Below the pieces are notes generated by a model that saw nothing but the letters and a program-made list of their open reading frames with translations, had not been told where the DNA came from and ran no database searches. This document shows, one piece after another, positions 5,806-6,496 of a stretch of 6,496 nucleotides of DNA (position 1 is the stretch's first letter; the number at the start of each line of letters is the position of its first letter). The stretch lies in contig JAJYXA010000313.1 of assembly GCA_021791235.1 (NCBI GenBank), positions 1-6,496 on the forward strand, given 5' to 3'. Made by a program: the position numbers and the translations under genes. Origin of the DNA: Pseudomonadota bacterium (GTDB taxonomy: Bacteria; Pseudomonadota; Gammaproteobacteria; Burkholderiales; Thiobacillaceae).

Positions 5806-5948
5806 GATCCGGCAGATCGGTCCCGTCGGCCTTGGCCGCCCCCGCTGTGGCGGACGGCAGGGCGAAGACGTGTACGAATCGGAGAATCTTCGACGAGGAT
5901 GAGTTAGGGTTGAATATGGCAAGCAACCCACCCGCTGAACATACGTGA
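5802..5948 (+). CDS. doubtful 48-codon linking ORF
   Basis: An ATG at 5802 overlaps the stop of the 33-residue gene (ATGA). The frame runs 48 codons and ends in TGA 5946-5948, overlapping the GTG start of the MFS gene (GTGA). The protein is basic and polar with no recognisable domain: MRSGRSVPSA at the start, FDEDELGLN in the middle, and the end MASNPPAEHT. From about 5870 onward base composition drops and codons such as TTA and AAT appear, unlike the neighbours, so this may be plain intergenic leader. An internal ATG at 5916 with AGGG 6 bases upstream gives a 10-codon version that would serve equally well to carry ribosomes to the MFS start. The region also contains GC-rich inverted repeats, CCGCC/GGCGG at 5836-5840 and 5849-5853. 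Confidence 0.25.
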   Translation: MRSGRSVPSALAAPAVADGRAKTCTNRRIFDEDELGLNMASNPPAEHT

Positions 5949-6496
5949 TCAAAGACCTCCTGGCCCTGCCCCGCACCGTCTGGCTCCTTGGCCTCGTCAG
6001 CCTGTTCAACGACAGCACCAGCGAACTGGTCTATCCGCTGGTGCCGCTGTTCCTGGCTTCGGTGCTGATGGCCGGACCGCGTGCGCTCGGCCTGATCGAG
6101 GGGATTGCAGAAGCCACCGCCAGCCTGTTGAAACTCTTTTCCGGCGTGCTCATGGACCGGCGCGGTCACGCCAAGGGCTGGGTGGCGGCGGGCTACGGGC
6201 TTGCCGCATTGTCGCGGCCGCTGTTCTATCTGGCGTCGAGCTGGCCGATGGTGCTGGGGCTGCGTTTTGCCGACCGGGTCGGGAAAGGTCTGCGCACCTC
6301 GCCGCGCGATGCGCTGCTCGCCGGGGCGGTGGATGAAACCCGCCGCGGTCTCGCCTTCGGCCTGCACCGGACCATGGACAACGCCGGTGCGGTGATCGGG
6401 CCGCTGCTGGCGGCCTGGCTCCTGGCGCGCGGCGTGGCGATCAAGGACGTCTTCCTGTGGTCGGTCGTGCCGGGCCTGATGACCGTCGCCCTGGCC
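5945..6496 (+). CDS. MFS transporter (partial, C-terminal half off right edge)
   Basis: The first 184 codons of a major facilitator superfamily inner-membrane transporter are present; the frame is open to the edge. Hydrophobic helices are visible at about 11-22, 28-45, 52-70, 77-100, 103-109 and 147-162. Signatures are FNDSTSELVYPLVPLF (21-36), the intracellular-loop motif A equivalent around GVLMDRRGHAKG (67-78), ADRVGKGLRTSPRDALL (109-125) and AFGLHRTMDNAGAVIGPL (137-154), typical of a bacterial MFS subgroup with unassigned substrates. An in-frame TGA at 5936-5938 makes the GTG at 5945 the first possible start, and the family N-terminus begins right there. No Shine-Dalgarno precedes it, suggesting coupled translation or a leaderless/weak start. 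Its place behind the fluoride genes hints at a fluoride-related role, but there is no direct evidence for the substrate. Confidence 0.88.
   Translation, partial: MIKDLLALPRTVWLLGLVSLFNDSTSELVYPLVPLFLASVLMAGPRALGLIEGIAEATASLLKLFSGVLMDRRGHAKGWVAAGYGLAALSRPLFYLASSWPMVLGLRFADRVGKGLRTSPRDALLAGAVDETRRGLAFGLHRTMDNAGAVIGPLLAAWLLARGVAIKDVFLWSVVPGLMTVALA

Noticed and set aside
5702..6367. Minus-strand frame (221 codons) opposite the microprotein and MFS region
   Set aside because: Gln/Arg-rich, no domain, and antisense to a recognisable MFS transporter.
1..6496. tRNA or rRNA genes, CRISPR arrays, insertion sequences, phage attachment sites
   Set aside because: No clover-leaf signature, regularly spaced repeats, transposase motifs or long terminal repeats were seen by eye on either strand.

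Overview
The window is a GC-rich, gene-dense stretch of a bacterial chromosome with six readily recognised protein genes. Two of these are cut by the window edges. The codon bias, the many long chance reading frames opposite real genes and the flavour of the proteins suggest a betaproteobacterium (Rhodocyclales/Nitrosomonadales-like). That placement is an inference from recall; no rRNA or other marker gene is present.

Left half (1-4140), all on the minus strand. In transcription order it holds a polysaccharide pyruvyl transferase-family protein (4105-2900), a large Lon-type protease of the AAA_32 + Lon_C architecture with eroded ATPase motifs (2835-394), and the start of a YbaK/EbsC-type aminoacyl-tRNA deacylase that runs off the left edge (326-1). 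Gaps of 64 and 67 bases separate them, so they may be co-transcribed, but no shared pathway is evident. The pyruvyl transferase gene has almost no usable Shine-Dalgarno of its own. It is preceded by a 12-codon mini-ORF with a perfect AGGAGG whose stop overlaps its start codon.

Middle (4141-4588) is the divergent intergenic region. Its right part holds a clear fluoride riboswitch aptamer (crcB motif, 4460-4514). Two possible expression-platform structures follow: a hairpin that competes with aptamer helix P1, and a short stem that would mask the crcB ribosome binding site.

Right half (4589-6496), plus strand, is a fluoride-responsive cluster. It encodes a CrcB/Fluc fluoride channel, a HIT-family nucleotide hydrolase, a DUF190 protein, an unrecognised 33-residue single-membrane-helix protein, a doubtful 48-codon linking ORF, and the N-terminal half of an MFS transporter that runs off the right edge. 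Every junction but one is a 4-base start/stop overlap (ATGA or GTGA); the HIT-DUF190 gap is 10 bases with a strong Shine-Dalgarno. The layout suggests that fluoride binding to the leader RNA turns on a translationally coupled set: a channel to expel F-, plus accessory proteins whose roles in fluoride stress are unproven. The accessory part (HIT, DUF190, tiny membrane protein, MFS) is the best candidate here for something not well described.
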